64,000 bases of DNA from Mastigias papua (taxonomy: Eukaryota; Cnidaria; Scyphozoa; Rhizostomeae; Mastigiidae), in the NCBI GenBank assembly GCA_964019165.1, contig OZ025268.1:7541017-7605016 (forward strand). The letters run 5' to 3'. Below, piece after piece: positions 1-13,954 of the stretch. The number at the start of each line of letters is the position of its first letter. The stretch's first letter is position 1. Under the pieces are notes generated by a model. It did not search any database. It was not told the origin of the DNA and worked only from the letters and a program-made list of their open reading frames with translations. A program made the position numbers and the translations under genes.

Positions 1-3000
1 CTAGGCTTTAGGGTAGGAAATGGCCAGATAAAAACCTTTATGTAAGTTAGGCAAAGAACTGAACTGTAGGATCATTACATAACCTCGAAATTTTATGAAA
101 CCTTGCGATTAATGCGCTCATGTCGAGCAAAATTATATAAAAGTAGCGCTTTGTAAGATATAATAATTCTGCAGATTCTTTTGTGCACTAAACCATTTTC
201 AATCAACTCAACGATAAGCAAATGCTAGCCATATGTCAATATTCTTAATTTACTTTTTATATTATGACTTCCTTTTATATATTTCGCATATATTATGCCA
301 GGATCCACAAGTATTCCCCACTATCGCATTATATACTACAATGCATCAAGATTAGAGCTTAAAGTATTTAAGCTAACGTTTAGCTGTTTTAGCCATCTAC
401 CTTTTATATGTATATATTATTAATTGAGATTGCCCGTATTCGCAAATGCATCATTATAACTACCATCATGAAGATTGATGGATAGCGAAGAAAGCTGATA
501 CATTTACATATTACTTGAATTGAAGCTGATAGCGAAAACTCTGTAGTTCTCAGCAAATAGGTTATCGAGTTGTATAAGTTCTCCATTTGAATCCATAGCT
601 CGAGAAAAATTCATTGCTGCTGGTACGAAAAATAATCTAACATTATGATCTATATAAAGTGCTCTTTTCTCCAGAATTAATCAGACTTTTGAATATGATA
701 CTATACTTTATAACAGCAATGCTTTGCACTCTTGGCAACAGTGCATGGCTCAAGCAGTAAATATGATTGAAAAACTTTGTGATTCCAAGAATAGAGAGAT
801 TAAGGAAGAAATGGAAAGCTTGATTGCCTGCCTCGAATTATCAATCAGAAACAAAAGTAAAAAGCTATGCATTGCTTTAATCTAAATTGACTGAAAAGTG
901 CTCTTACCATCAAGGAAAGTGCTTGATAACTGATACCTACCTGTGTTAATAATAATTGCCCTTGAGTAATCATGCAAGTTGAACTGCGATGGTTCAGTTT
1001 TAATCCAGCAAATTCTTCTTATCATTGGTACTTTGTGACTCAAATATCAAAGCTATTCCATTGGCCACAGTCTATGAAAGTCTGTGGCAATGTGCCGCTA
1101 GAGATATTACAAGTAAATAGGATCGTAAGAGTTTATTTAAGATCAGTTGCTCTGGTGTGCCAGCCGATTTCAGCAAGACCATAAATTACAGCTGCTTTAT
1201 CAAAAAGTCGCCCTTTTTGAAGATTCACGTCATACCTATGCTATGGTCCGGACAGGGTAACTACAAGGATGGGTACCATGTTTAAAGGGTGTCAGCTTTT
1301 AGAGTATGGTAGGGTCTAAATTAATTGCGGACTTCAATCACTTTATGGAATTGCAAATCGAAACAGTGGATCTACAACAAGGGAAGGTGTGGGTTACTTA
1401 CTAAAGCATATCCATTTATTGAAAGTTGGTAATCAAACCTAACGCAGCTTAATATATGTGCTAGTGTGATAAGAATTAAAATGTGTTGTTTTACCTTCAA
1501 GATAACTTGCTAACCTTTAGTCTCTGTCACGCCATTTGTGTAATTCAAAAGAGGAATCACATTCTTTTTAAAATAAAAATGTGGCTATGCAGGTACTTCT
1601 TTTTTAGGCTTTAGTGTAAGATGGTTTAAAAACTTTATACGTTAGTAGGTAATTCATATTGAAGAGGACTGTGCCCTTCGATTGGCAACTTGACATTTCC
1701 CCCATTTCTGTAGCGAGGACGTCCATTCTTAAGATTAGTATCAACTTTTGTCTTTTATGCAATAGACTACTCCGATTAGTGTCTCTTAGTAAGATAACAA
1801 TTGAGCGCTATGACTGATGATAAGCAATATTGCCTGCCTCTCTACGACTAATATGAAACAGGTTAACCTCATTGCTTAATAAATCAAGCCATTTCAAGCT
1901 GCCCAATCTTAACATGTCTTGTACTTAAAGTTACTTGGAAATAATGACTAGTGCAGATAGGAATGCCATGCACATTCTTGAGAAGTGCCATGGAGCAATC
2001 AAAAATTTCCCAATGACCATTAACTTCATCACCCGAGGTTTCTCCAGGGAATACTTTGAAAATCACTTCCCCAATAGGTTAAATGCCTATGTTTTTTCCT
2101 CTTAAGTATCGTATCTGTTACATAAGTGATAAATTTTTTTTGGATATCTTAAACAGTCCAATTTTACGTAACGCGACGTCTAATGTGAGAGGAACTTTAC
2201 TAATCTGATTGTATATATGTTGAATGGTACGCACCATCTGCAGTTGGGACCACATGACTCAGTATCCTTTTGCGCTGTATATGGTGCAAGCAAAGTAGAT
2301 TGTAGTTTTTCTTAATTCTTAAAGTGAGTTGAATCTGAATTTTGAAAATGTATAACAGATTCCTAATTTGCTCATCTTTGAGTTTAATTTCTATTTTTCT
2401 TTGCTCATTTGTTCCAATTCACCATGTCTTGAAATTCGATATAAATATTGTTATATCTTGAGCAATAAGTTGTCAAATGCTCACGTTTATTTCTTACAAT
2501 GTTTCTCCTATGCTCAATAGTTATTTTAACTAGCTTCAGCAAAGCTAGTAAAGTAGTGTAGTTTAAGTTACAAAAACATTAGTCTTTTACTCTTGATGTT
2601 CACAAACAACCTGAAAGGCTATCTATTTCTGGCATAATGGTTCATTTGTAATATGGATAAATCCACGTATAGATTTATTTCAATTAATAATATTTAGACA
2701 CGTAAAAAGCTTAGAGAGCAGTCTTCAAAATGGAAGCTTCTCTGTAATAGATTCTCATGTGTAGTATGTATCTATGGTGGGGACAAGAAGGATGTTCAAC
2801 GTGGACTTCTTGTACTACAGGCATTCTAATATCGTGAATGTAGCTTGAATGTTCCCATTTAGCAAAAAAAACGCTCTTTCACATCAAAAACTAATTTTTA
2901 TAAAACTCAAGAAAAGTATGCTTTCTCTGCTATAGAGTGAACGAATGCAAAGATAGTCTTTGAATACTGCCATCAATTATCACTTTCAGTAAGGGGAGTT

Positions 3001-3220
3001 TTTTAGTTTTTGCTACACGCTTCCTTTCTACGGCTGTGATGGAGGACTCAGAGTTTTTCCTTTCTTGTCGGCAAGCAGCTTTAGGTCACATGTTACGTAT
3101 CATAGGTACTGCTCTGTATACATATGCCTCTTTGTTTCAAAAAAATGAGAGTGTAAGCATGGTATACGAGGATGAACCTGCGAGTTTCAAGCAGATATTA
3201 ATTGGATTGTTTTGAAGATT
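1..3220. other. Upstream intergenic DNA, nothing recognised
   Basis: AT-rich sequence with only short open frames (60-70 codons) that resemble no family I know and show no convincing splice structure. I see no RNA gene or clear transposon end here. Confidence 0.5.
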
Positions 3221-3310
3221 TCGCACGCGACGTCAGCCGTATCTCATAACAATCACTTTATTGGTTAGCCATGCTCTGTTAATAACAAACCTCGCATCTA
3301 ATTGGCCATC
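3221..3310. promoter_or_regulatory. CpG-containing CCAAT/CRE-like cluster
   Basis: A locally CpG-rich patch in AT-rich surroundings. It contains GACGTCAG (3229-3236, CRE/ATF-like) and two inverted CCAAT boxes, ATTGG at 3260-3264 and 3301-3305. It lies about 1.2 kb upstream of the Hox ATG, so it could be a distal promoter or enhancer of that gene or the promoter of an unseen transcript. This is motif evidence only; such short motifs also occur by chance. Confidence 0.25.
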
Positions 3311-4086
3311 GCTCTGACTTACACTGGCGTCATATTTTGTCTGATCGTTGGTCGATCCGTCTGCAAATTATATCGGGGAACACGTTCACCTTGGCCGAGG
3401 CGTCAGTAGATGGAGAAGCGAAGTGTGTGGAGCTCGGGGTCATTGGAGTACGCAAAACTACTCGCACTCATTAAAGAATAACGAGAGGACACCAGAATCA
3501 AGCCACGATCAGTGGAATTATCACAGGACAATATTCATAGTTTCGATTGGCGACTACTATAGCAGCGTGAATCATTTCGAAAAACTTTTATCAGTCAACG
3601 GTGAGACCCTGTAATTACGTCCTTATTACGTATAAGAATCGAGGCAGAGAATTGAGTGGGTGACTTTTTAATTGTTCACACCTAACTGGTAGCATATTCC
3701 TACCGAAAGTTGATATTTTCGGTGCCAAATGCTATCGGCTTCTGGCGCTCTGTTAAAGGAACACAGTAGCAGAAGTCTTATTTAAAAGTGATTTCTACGC
3801 AGGAGTATTCATATAACTTTGAGATAATGTCCAAGATGGCGAAATTCTAAGGGCAAAGGGTAGTGTACCATCAGAAAGTTCTGGAAGATCCCTTGATACC
3901 TAGTGACAAATTTGGTGTAGATGAAATTATTGCATGCCGAAGTCAGAAAATTGGGTAAATATAACGATATTTTCTCTAAAAATGTATCTCTAATACTGCA
4001 ACAATATCACAGTATACATGTACATTTATCTGCATTCTAACCGATGTCAGAATGTAGGATATAGAGAAGACAGGATAAGGAGAAAT

Positions 4087-4198
4087 TGATTGACTGCTTA
4101 GAAATGATGCTGACAAAAATTGATTGCTAATGTGTTTTTAGGCTAATCTCAAATTTGAAGATTTGCCGTACACTATCAATTGCAGTCACTATCAATCA
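4087..4198. promoter_or_regulatory. Candidate Pbx/Meis and Pbx/Hox binding sites
   Basis: TGATTGACTG at 4087-4096 resembles the Pbx-Meis/Prep consensus. ATCAATCA at 4191-4198 (TGATTGAT on the - strand) fits the Pbx-Hox pattern TGATNNAT. Both lie 230-340 bp upstream of the Hox TATA box. Vertebrate and fly anterior Hox genes are known to autoregulate through such sites; that this gene does so is inference. Confidence 0.3.
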
Positions 4199-4427
4199 GC
4201 TTTCTCAAAGTCAAGCCAAAGCTACCTTCTTTAATTGTAAGCCTTGTAACAACGAAGGTTGCTAGACACGCAACAGCGGTACGCTGAGGAAAGACAAGCC
4301 TTTATGAGCTGCTTTTGCTAACCAGAGTGCAGTAACTGTTTTCTAACTCATGTTTGAACAGAGCAAAGTTGAAATGCTAAATCTAGTTAAAATACTATGT
4401 TTTATCTCAGGATACTAGCTGGGACAC

Positions 4428-4435
4428 TATAAAAG
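4428..4435 (+). promoter_or_regulatory. TATA box of the Hox gene
   Basis: TATAAAAG, a consensus TATA element, ends 62 bases before the start codon at 4498. Transcription would begin near 4458 and give a 5' leader of about 40 nt. An in-frame TGA at 4474-4476 lies between the predicted start site and the ATG. An upstream non-coding exon cannot be excluded. Confidence 0.5.
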
Positions 4436-4497
4436 CCTGCATTCAGCCTGGAGCAGAGTCTCTATTAAACCCGTGATTACAAAGGCAACATACAAAT

Positions 4498-4867
4498 ATG
4501 TATCCAGTGTCAAATATGCATCATATATCCCAAAGGGATATGAATTCATGTCGCTACAGCTGCCATAGTTATGCTCACACTGTACAATACTTTCCAAACG
4601 GTAATCCATACGATGCACCTCCATCTCAGAGAATTCAGAATACATACGAGCCGAACGAATATGAGTACAACCAGTTTACTACGCGATCAGAGTATTATCA
4701 AGCAACAGATTTCCAAAGCAGCAATAAGTATGTTTCACCAGTGACAAACAACTGGAAAAAGGGTTCTTCAGGAAAGAATGGACAACAGCGCAGATGCTGG
4801 AACACGGCTAATTTTCAATGGATGAACATCAAACGAGAGAGAAAATCATCATCTTCCTTTGATAATG
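4498..4867 (+). CDS. Hox: Hox gene, exon 1 (N-terminal region and hexapeptide)
   Basis: Exon 1 encodes residues 1-123 and the first base of codon 124. The start at 4498 is the first ATG after an in-frame TGA at 4474 and has A at -3. The N-terminal half is rich in Tyr, Asn, Ser and Gln, as in many Hox activation regions, and begins MYP. Residues 106-110 read FQWMN followed by IKRER, a match to the Trp-containing hexapeptide that binds the TALE partner Pbx/Exd; the context is closest to the Hox1-type form. The donor is ATG|GTAACG (GT at 4868), phase 1, matching exon 2. An intron between hexapeptide and homeodomain is typical of Hox genes. The open frame runs a few codons past the donor, but those are intronic. 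The join to exon 2 across 15 kb rests on phase, order and hexapeptide content; no transcript was seen. Confidence 0.82.
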
Positions 4868-7800
4868 GTAACGTATTGGTATTTTCTTATTATTGATTTG
4901 TGAGTAGAGGCATATTTTTAATGCCAAATGGGCGTGTGCTTGATGTCTAAGCTTGAATGCTACTAAAAATTATCAAGAGAATCCTAAATACATTCTAGTA
5001 ATGCTTGCAGCTAATGTGCTCAAGTAGCTAGCGTATAGAGTCCAAAACATTGCCTTCTCGTTAGATGGGGCTTCAGTTCATCTTTACTTTTAGCTCATAG
5101 GGTAAGAATGTGGTTTTGTGAGAGGTAAAATTGTTGCTTTGAAAGGAACTATAGCCTTCATTTATACTCTATAACAGCAGCAAATACCAATATCATATTA
5201 CTTAACAGGAAATTCTTCCCTTAAAGTGCATTTAGTTTTATGTGATATAAGGTTGGGTTTTAAGGAAAACTTCTTAGTTCAAAGTTTCTCTCAACACTCT
5301 TTACCTTTAGCTTACTTTTGATTCCATTATCTTCCTCATTGAAGTTTGTTGACTACTTTCATCTTACTGTCCAACAAGGCATTAAACAAGGCAAAGGCCA
5401 AGGTCTCATTAGCTATCAATGCTATATATCTTATCATAAGAGTACTTTTTATGTGGTAAAGTTTCTTTTCTTTTCTCAATTGTGCGACTAGCTTGAGTTT
5501 TCACTATGGTAGAGAGATAGTTGCATTTACAATTATGATACCTGCTTCCATAAAAGCTCAATTCTTTTAACGGTAGAGATTGCTACATAGTTGTTCTTTT
5601 AGTTGTACTTCTATGGTACGTTAATAAGCATTGCTGTTTATGATAGCTAGTTTTAGCCCTTTGTTTTGATTATGAGGCACACCAAACTCTGTCTTGGTGC
5701 TAAAGACTATAGAAATTTAACTACAACGAGTCGAAAATTTTGAGCAAGGTTCGCGTTGAAATTTTGCAAATATAAATGCATGAGTATGTGATTTTAAACA
5801 TGTGGATAGAAACAAACTCGACAAATTAGATTGCTAGAGAGTGAAATATTTTTGAGCAAGCATATTTAATAGGATGTGCAAACTTTGGCCCATTAAATCA
5901 ATTTAGTGCAAAACTGAAAAAATCTTCCTTGTCATGGCTATGGTACGAAAATGATGGGAAAGAGCAATCTGTTTTGCTTAATCTTATGCAGTGAAGTAAC
6001 GTTTCTACTTGAAAGTTCCTGTCTACTGACAGGCATCTAACTTATTGTCATTCATTGCAACTCACGTAAAAACTAGCATATTAATCTGAAGGCTTAAGGC
6101 ATCAATTGTGAAGTCCCCGCTAAGGAATTGAAGGTTAGAAGAGTTACTAATTGTAAATGGCTTGGGTGCAATGAGACAAAACTGTTATTAGAATCTGTCC
6201 AAACGTAGAAGAGTTTTTATGGCTATTTTCAGAGAGATTTCCACTTTTGGATTAACTGTGACAGGCAAAGAACAATATTTTTTCTTCATAACAAGATCTG
6301 CTAACAGTAGGGTATTACTCACAACCTTGAAAGAAGCAAAAGTATATAATGCAGTAATAATGTGGTTGAAACGGAAAGCAAAATGACTAAAAAGAATGTT
6401 ACCATATAACAGCAAAGCTTTGATGGTGTACATGATGTACCAACTGACAAATTTTCATGGGCGTGATGTGTGTGAAGTAACAACAAGTTGAGGATTATTC
6501 TTAATCTTGGCATATGGAGCATTTCTGCTCAGGCTTTTAAGTATTAACTAGGCTTGAGTGAGTTCGTCTCTAGACTCACAATAAGCATACAGGATTCATA
6601 ACTAGAAGATGAGCCAATACTGTGATATTGTTGAATTTTTTCAATAAACAGCCTAATAATTTGTTGTTTTACCATGTTTAACTCTGGTTTTGTAAGATTG
6701 AGTTAAGATAGAAGTTACCATTCTGATTTCTCTAGGTAATTATATAAATTTCCTGAAAATGTGTCCTGAGTGAAAAATAACAAGTTTAGTATAGTGCGAA
6801 CTTCTTCAAATTGGTTTTAGTTTATACTTACAGTCGCATTCATTTGGTTATGGGTACAAATTTCAGTTTTACCTCAGGATCTTAACTGAAAGCATCTCAA
6901 TGCAGTATTTCATGGACCCGGTCCTTCATATCTGTTGCTCATATTATTTTGCATAAATAGGGCTAGCTTGTTGCATCATGTTGGCACTCTTGTTATGATT
7001 CCATGTCTATATCGTGAGCTTGTTTATCTCAGTAGTACCTCTACTAATACCTGGACCATTGGCAGTGGTATTGAATGCCTTAGGAGGCATTGCAAAAAGC
7101 CGTCTAAATGTAACAAATTAGAATTTTATAGAACTCTGCTCTGCTGTTTAGTGCTAAGTTGGAAAAAATGGAATTCGGCTCCTATACAACCAAACTAAAA
7201 CCACTTGCACCAGTTTCAACCTGTAGCAAATAGCATAAACGTTTCTCAGTGCATATAGAATAGACTTTCCTTGTTCAGCGATAAAAGCAATTTGCATTTT
7301 TGAAGTCAATATTCACTGCAAATGGTTGTACAAACATTCCAAGTAGTTAGTTACTGATACGCAATACGACCCCATTCTAGGATGTTCCTTCAAGCGTATG
7401 TAATTAGGTTTAAAAGTTGCATGTGTTATTTGAAGATTTCTTTGAAAAAGAATAGGCAAGATGCAAGTCAATGCTGAGTTGCAAACGCAATGATGAATAA
7501 GGAACCAGTTTTTATATTCGCTTTGTTCATGGCATCAATTTGTATAAATGCTTAATAGATTTTCATCTTTTGCACAAGTATTTTCAAGAAATATGTTAAA
7601 CAAAGTTATCAAATAGATGCTTCAAATATATATAATGCAGTTTATATTTTATACTAAATATCAATTTCCTAACTGCTTGAAAATCAGAGTTCATAACGCA
7701 TTTCGAGATGTAAATACCTGTTCTGTAACATTGCTAATATCCACGTAATTTGAAAAACTCGACCGTTTCATTTGATAGATCCCTGAATTTCACTTTATAT

Positions 7801-9097
7801 TCTAGTTATAACCAACCTCTATGCGAGAAATCATAAATTTATCACCACTACCAAAGCAGTATCTCCCTTAGTTGACATGATAATTGAGTGGTCTGTAATT
7901 CACTCGAAGGTGCTCATTTCATTTACAGTGAAATTGTTGCCTAATTCATTCGCGAATTAAGCAATCTGGTTAATATTTGGATTACTATGAGAATGCTACA
8001 AGTTATTCCCAGGCTTTACAGTAAAACAACCTAAAGGACAAAGACCTTTTCAGTACATGACTTCTTTAAGTTTAGATAGCTTGATGGAAAATTTCCATGG
8101 AGGGAAGCTCGTTAGGTTTTTATTCATACCTCGAGTTTAATTGACTACAAACCAGTTTTTCAACAACTTCCTTATCTAAATTCCTCTCTTTCTGTGGTCC
8201 TGGTCTTTGTTGGTAAGAACTAATAGGCTTTACTTCATGATTTTGTAAAAGTTCCTGTCTTTTGCAGAGAGCGATATAACTATGCAGTTCTAAAAATAGC
8301 AAAAGATCCAATCTGATTACGAGGAGCAAACTACTTCGATATATGTGCATTGCATTTCAGTCAAAGGTTTTAGTGAAGGTCAAGAGAATTTTTTGAAAAT
8401 ATAGAAACAGTTATTGAGAATTCGCTTAAAATTGTCTACCGAATTGCGTTATTCGATTATTTTTATCAAACGTATAACGAAATTGATGAAATCTCGGCCA
8501 CACAAAGCTAAATGACACGTGCTCTGATTCATCCAATATACTAGCGCCTATTTCTTTGCTGAGACACTTGAATTAGAGAAAAACGTGTGAGTGTTAGGAG
8601 TAGGCGGCCAGTACATTATGGGCTCAAATCTATAATATTAAAATGTTTTTCAGAAACTGGGTAGTGACCTTGAACATTACCAAACCGATGTGCAGTTTTT
8701 TTTTAATACATGGATCATGGACAAAAGCAAAACTAACATGAAAAGAGGAGGCAAACATTGTTAGATGAACACTTGTCTCTTCTGATTTGAAAATAGTTTA
8801 TGCAACGCACAGTTTTCTACATTCTTAAGTGTCAGTTTACAGGCATTGACATAATGATTGGTTTATCTGTGCATTTACCTGCTTTGTATGCATACCCTCA
8901 GTTGTTCTATGGAAATGAGTGCAACACTGAAAGAAATTGCTGTATGAAAAAATTCATCAATGTGTAATGAAACTCTTGCTGAAATATCAGTACATTGTTC
9001 GATTTATCAATTGAGATATAAGACACAAAACTCATATTTAAGCAGTTGTGATGAAGACCTACTTGTGCTAGCACACAGGAGCAAGATTAAGCGGGAA

Positions 9098-9255
9098 CAT
9101 TCGTCAAGCATACGGAAAAGGTTTTTTCGTCCGATAATCGTTAGAATATGAAACGTTGGATAACGACCGAAAGGTGAACTATTGTTATCCGACGTTTCGC
9201 ACTCTGACGAGTGTCGGACGAAAACAGCTCTTCAGTATGCTTAAAGAATGTTTCG
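9098..9255. repeat. Foldback element with about 65-75 bp inverted arms
   Basis: Two diverged copies of one unit face each other. GAACATTC..AAGCATAC at 9102-9119 is mirrored at 9232-9251, TTTCGTCCGA at 9125-9134 is mirrored by TCGGACGAAAA near 9214, and GAAACGTTGGATAAC at 9150-9164 is mirrored by GTTATCCGACGTTTC at 9185-9199 with one mismatch. About 20 nt separate the arms. CTGACGA followed by GTGTCGGACGAAA (near 9206) looks like a decayed hammerhead core. It is probably a non-autonomous mobile element. Confidence 0.6.
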
Positions 9256-9786
9256 TACTCTAGCGAAGTTCTGTAATACCAACAGACTTTTCAGGAACAA
9301 GCTACGTTTGATAAGACTTCTCTTAGATACAGGCTAGAGTTAAGTTCCATCTCATCTACTGCTGACACCTGAACTATTAAGAAATCGCAAATCAAGCGCG
9401 GATCCAAGGAGGAACGAAGGCCTGGGGCCATGGCCTCCTTTATCGGTATTTTTCGTATCGCAAAAATTTGTCTTCAGAGACAAGACACATGAACTATGCA
9501 AGAGAATGAATAAGAAATTAATTGAGCACTCTAGAACACTCCAAAAGTTTTAGAAGGGAATGGCTACTAAAGATATTCCCCCCACTATTTTCTTTCCAAA
9601 ATGGCCCCCCAAAACCAAACTCTAGACCTACCTATGTCACAAATGATGGCATTTCTATTTTTTGAGTGAATACTACTGAAGTGTGCAACCTCTCTGAATT
9701 GCTTCTCAAGCAAAGAGTCACTCCAAAGATGGGATGAGGATAAGTGTTTTCCTATAAATATTTTCAGCTATTGAAAGCAATAGTTG

Positions 9787-9902
9787 AACCATTTTTATTT
9801 TTAGGCTATATTGTTACGTTTTACTGCAGAGTCCTTGGAAAAGAAACCATTTTTATTTTTAGGCTATATTGTTACGTTTTACTGGAGAGTCCTTGGAAAA
9901 GA
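9787..9902 (+). repeat. Tandem duplication, 2 x 58 bp
   Basis: The 58 bp unit starting AACCATTTTTATTTTTAGGC occurs twice in a row (9787-9844 and 9845-9902), with one clear difference (CTGCAGAG versus CTGGAGAG). It lies in the Hox intron and has no evident function. Confidence 0.85.
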
Positions 9903-12245
9903 ACCTTGTTGGAGGGCAATCCTCTCTAAATTAGTGAAATATGAAATGCATATGAATGCATGAGACTCAAATGCGAGCAGGACTTAAACAAGACATAGAT
10001 ACTTGGACTCGTGAAACAGATCCACGTGGTATTTTGCATAGGAAACCTTCGATTTTCTGGTGGGCTCAAGTTGCAAATTTAGAACCACCAGAGTTGGATA
10101 TCCTGTGATATATAGCCGGATATTAGTGAAAATATATGCCATATCTTACTGCTAAAATAGCACAGATATTGAAATTGTTCTGGGTTTAAATCGCTAAATC
10201 CCCTTTGTTTGTTCATAATAGGTGGTCTGCAGTTATTTCTGTACCCGTAAGCCTGAAGTTGTCGTAGACTGTGTTAAAATTTAGGTATTTTAAGAAGGTA
10301 GCAATTTCGTCTGTGATACATGTATATATGTATATATATCTTAGTCATACAGCCACTTTGAATGGTCTTTGATTCCTAATAACTTCTACCGTTGGAATAT
10401 CAACAAGTGTGAACAAAACTAGTCTCAAGGTAACATCTGTTGCAATCGTACGAAGGCGAAAGTCGGTGCTATAACTTTAGGCAATAGCTGAAACTTGTAT
10501 GGTGTAATGTTATTATTTCATGCTTTCTCAAATCTTTGTGTGGTTAGTGTTTAATCTAGTTTGCGTCGAATACATATAGCTAACTTACCACTAGAAAGGA
10601 GTATCAAACATTACTTCGGTGCAAGGTTTGCATTGGATGTTGTACTTATCATATACTGAATTAGCATAACATTTACTTTTCGAAGATGCTTGACTGTCTC
10701 AGGCCCAGAGAAGCATAAGAATACCAGCTCTTACTGCTCTTTCTTTGTATTTTCATTGTTTTTCAGTAGATAGCTTATCAAGTTTTTTCGATTGTGTAGT
10801 TCTCCTTGCCTACTCTTTGAAAGTATGGAAAGCAGACAACCCGAAATTAAATTATAGTAAATTATTTTTGTCTCCTACTGCAAATCGAAGACTCTAAATG
10901 CACCATAGAGCGATGCCACGCTTACATAACTTTGAGAGGCTCTGTGTGTGTTTTTCATATCGGTACAATTCTATAAGACATCGTATATTCTCCAGAGTTG
11001 TAGCTGTCGCATTTTGTTCATCAGATATATCACCAGATGTGTAAAAAGGCAAACATGATTGTAAGTGCTTAGTGTTGATCACATGTATATTTTAAAGCCC
11101 CATTTACCAACCAGTTTGAATATTACAGACTATCCAACATATGTGTCCAAAGGTGTAGCTCTAGGTTAAGTATATAGAAGGAGGCCTACCTAAAAACTAG
11201 GTAGATGAGGAGTAGTGAATCAATGGCTGATCCTTGGGGAAGCTATTTCGATGTGAACCATGCCAAACTTTGGGGAGAACCTTGTTTTTTGGAACAATCT
11301 CAGAAATACCTATTTTGAACTCCAACTGGGTCATTCATGCACTTCGATCTGTCATTGCTATCATCATATTGCCCCTATAACTAATAATTTACATTGAAAA
11401 TGTGGAAAAATAGAAATCTAACTTTAGTCTAGCAGCCCTATGGACATTTCCTTTTATCCTTCTTTCAAAGCGAATCAAAAGACATTGACTCAGTTTCATG
11501 TGTTTTCTCCCTTACATTTACGAGAACGTAATTAATATACAAGTGCAATGCAATGGATCTTTTAAGGAATGTTCACTAGTGATGAAGTGATACTAAGGGA
11601 CTTCGCAGCCAGGGGAGTGGATTTAACTACCTAGCATTCGTGTTATGCGAGAAAATTGAAATGAAATTGATTGAAAGTAATGAGATATTAGAAGAATACG
11701 CAATTCGACACAAAAGTATTATACAGAGAATAGTTAAAGTTAATTTTCAAAACGACTGTATAAAAAAGGTAGTTGCTAGTGGGGAGCCATATACTAATTT
11801 GTGGGTAAATGTAAAAGCCTGGTGGAGAATTTCGCTACTGGTTTCTATGTTAAAACATCCACTAGTACAGTGCACTGAGGGCCCTGTAAAACAGAAAAAC
11901 CTCACAAAAAATACTCGTGACACCATAAAAGTTCCAGTTTTTATGGACTTGCTATCAAATAGGCCAATGTTGGAGATGTTGCAAACCAATGCTGACATAT
12001 TGTTCTGTAATACAAGAAGCTTACTTCAAAATGCTACCAAAATACTTGCTTGTCATACGAAAATGAAGCTTTAAGACCCCTTATTCTAAGCACCCCGCAC
12101 AGCCTATTTCAATGGAATAGTTCTTGTTGTAAGACCCCTAGGAAGTAGTATGAGGTAGCATGCTTAGTCTGTAACTGAAGATGATTGTTGAAGTAATAGC
12201 AACATGTTCTACTACCTTACATTTATTGTCATTTTAAAGATTTAC

Positions 12246-12482
<237 letters not shown>

Positions 12483-13870
12483 TTAAATCTCCATATATAG
12501 AATATGTATGTATTAAATCTATACAATATGTGTCTATTAAAAACTTTCATTGGACATAGCTGGTTTCAAACATTAGATCTGCAGGGAGGAGTAAACTCAT
12601 AAGCCTTGATTATGCGATGAATATGAATTCATTCCCCAATTCAGCAATTTCTTTCGCTGACAAAATTGAAGGGGATAATCAAATAGTTAATGAGCTCTGC
12701 ATTTCGTTAAAGTACTCATGAAGGAATTGATTAATTTTTCATCTGAATTCTAAGCTTAAAATCTCTTACCAGATTTTTAACAGTTTTTAAGTGTCTGTTG
12801 TCTACTGTTCCCAAAGTAGTCTAACATGTAAAATCGATTACGCGCATTCAGCGGGCATTCTAGGTAAAAATTTTGCGGATGTTCCTGATATAAAAAGATA
12901 GACTGAGATAAATTTGAAAAAGAAGAAGAGGAGAGCCCGCCTGAAGTCAAGATGGCTGCCTCTTCAATAAAAATCCAATTTATCTAAGTCATTTTGTCTG
13001 TCTGATAGTGCCAGGGTCTTCAGTGACTTTATTATCAGTAGGTGTCTGGTGAAAGTTTTAAACGATGTTCCTAAGTCCTATGCATTGTTCATTATTATCT
13101 TTGCAAAGCATTACGCAACCCCTGCATATCATCCAGTCTTAGAAGCTTTAGGCGGGACACTCGCTATTTCACAAAAATGAATGGCTTTTCATGACAACCT
13201 ACTCTGTTCAAACTTATGCCCTCTCAGAGTGAATCAAGGCAAGGGAGAAGTGTGCGTGCTAGGCCATTTTCTTTGGTTCTAGTATCAAAAGTCGCAAATA
13301 CTTGCAAAATCTGAAGTGCCAGGATTTTCTCATCAGCCAGTAAGAATGTAGATATGATAATCATGGTTGCCAGATCAATGAACAACTAAATATGGTGTAT
13401 ACGGTTTGCTTTACTGAGAAGTGTTGTTAACCCAGTACTGAAACTTTCTTAGCTCTTTCATGATTTTTCACTACTGACACATTCTTACGAATCTCTTAGC
13501 AAGAGTGCTCCAGTTGGCGTAACACTGTAGTGTTATATAGACTCAGAGGCAATGAACAAACTTAACACTCTGCTACATACGCTATCCCAAGAAAACTATG
13601 TAAGTTAAGTAAAAGCTACGATTGTCTGGCATGAATATTGGAATTTTCAAGGTATATGACTCATCAACTTTCTTAGGTCTCAGAAATCCAGTACTAAACT
13701 TTTTTGACCTTTTGGCAAATCAAGTACTGCTTTTTCATACACAATTTTCTTATAACACATCGGGTATCCGAGAGAAAGAGAGCATAAAGTTATTTCTGTA
13801 TAGCTTTTGCATACTGAACGCAGTTGTGAAGTGAAATTACAAGAAAATGTGTTACCCTTGAGCAACGATT

Positions 13871-13954
13871 TGACAGCATGACCCACTGACTCAATGGTAG
13901 AGCAATCGATGCACAAAGCTAAGGGCTGCATGTTCGAATCCCGCTCTAACCACT
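13871..13954 (+). pseudogene. tRNA-like remnant or SINE head
   Basis: An A-box-like stretch GACTCAATGGTAGAGCA (13888-13904) is followed 27 bases later by a B-box GTTCGAATCCC (13932-13942), the internal RNA polymerase III promoter layout. Anticodon and T stems do not pair well and no acceptor stem closes, so it is not a working tRNA gene. Confidence 0.4.

Noticed and set aside
11640..12074. 144-codon open frame in the Hox intron
   Set aside because: No recognisable domain, lies inside an intron, and has an open frame on the opposite strand; probably chance in AT-rich DNA.
13871..13954. Functional tRNA gene
   Set aside because: Internal A and B boxes are present but the acceptor, anticodon and T stems do not pair.
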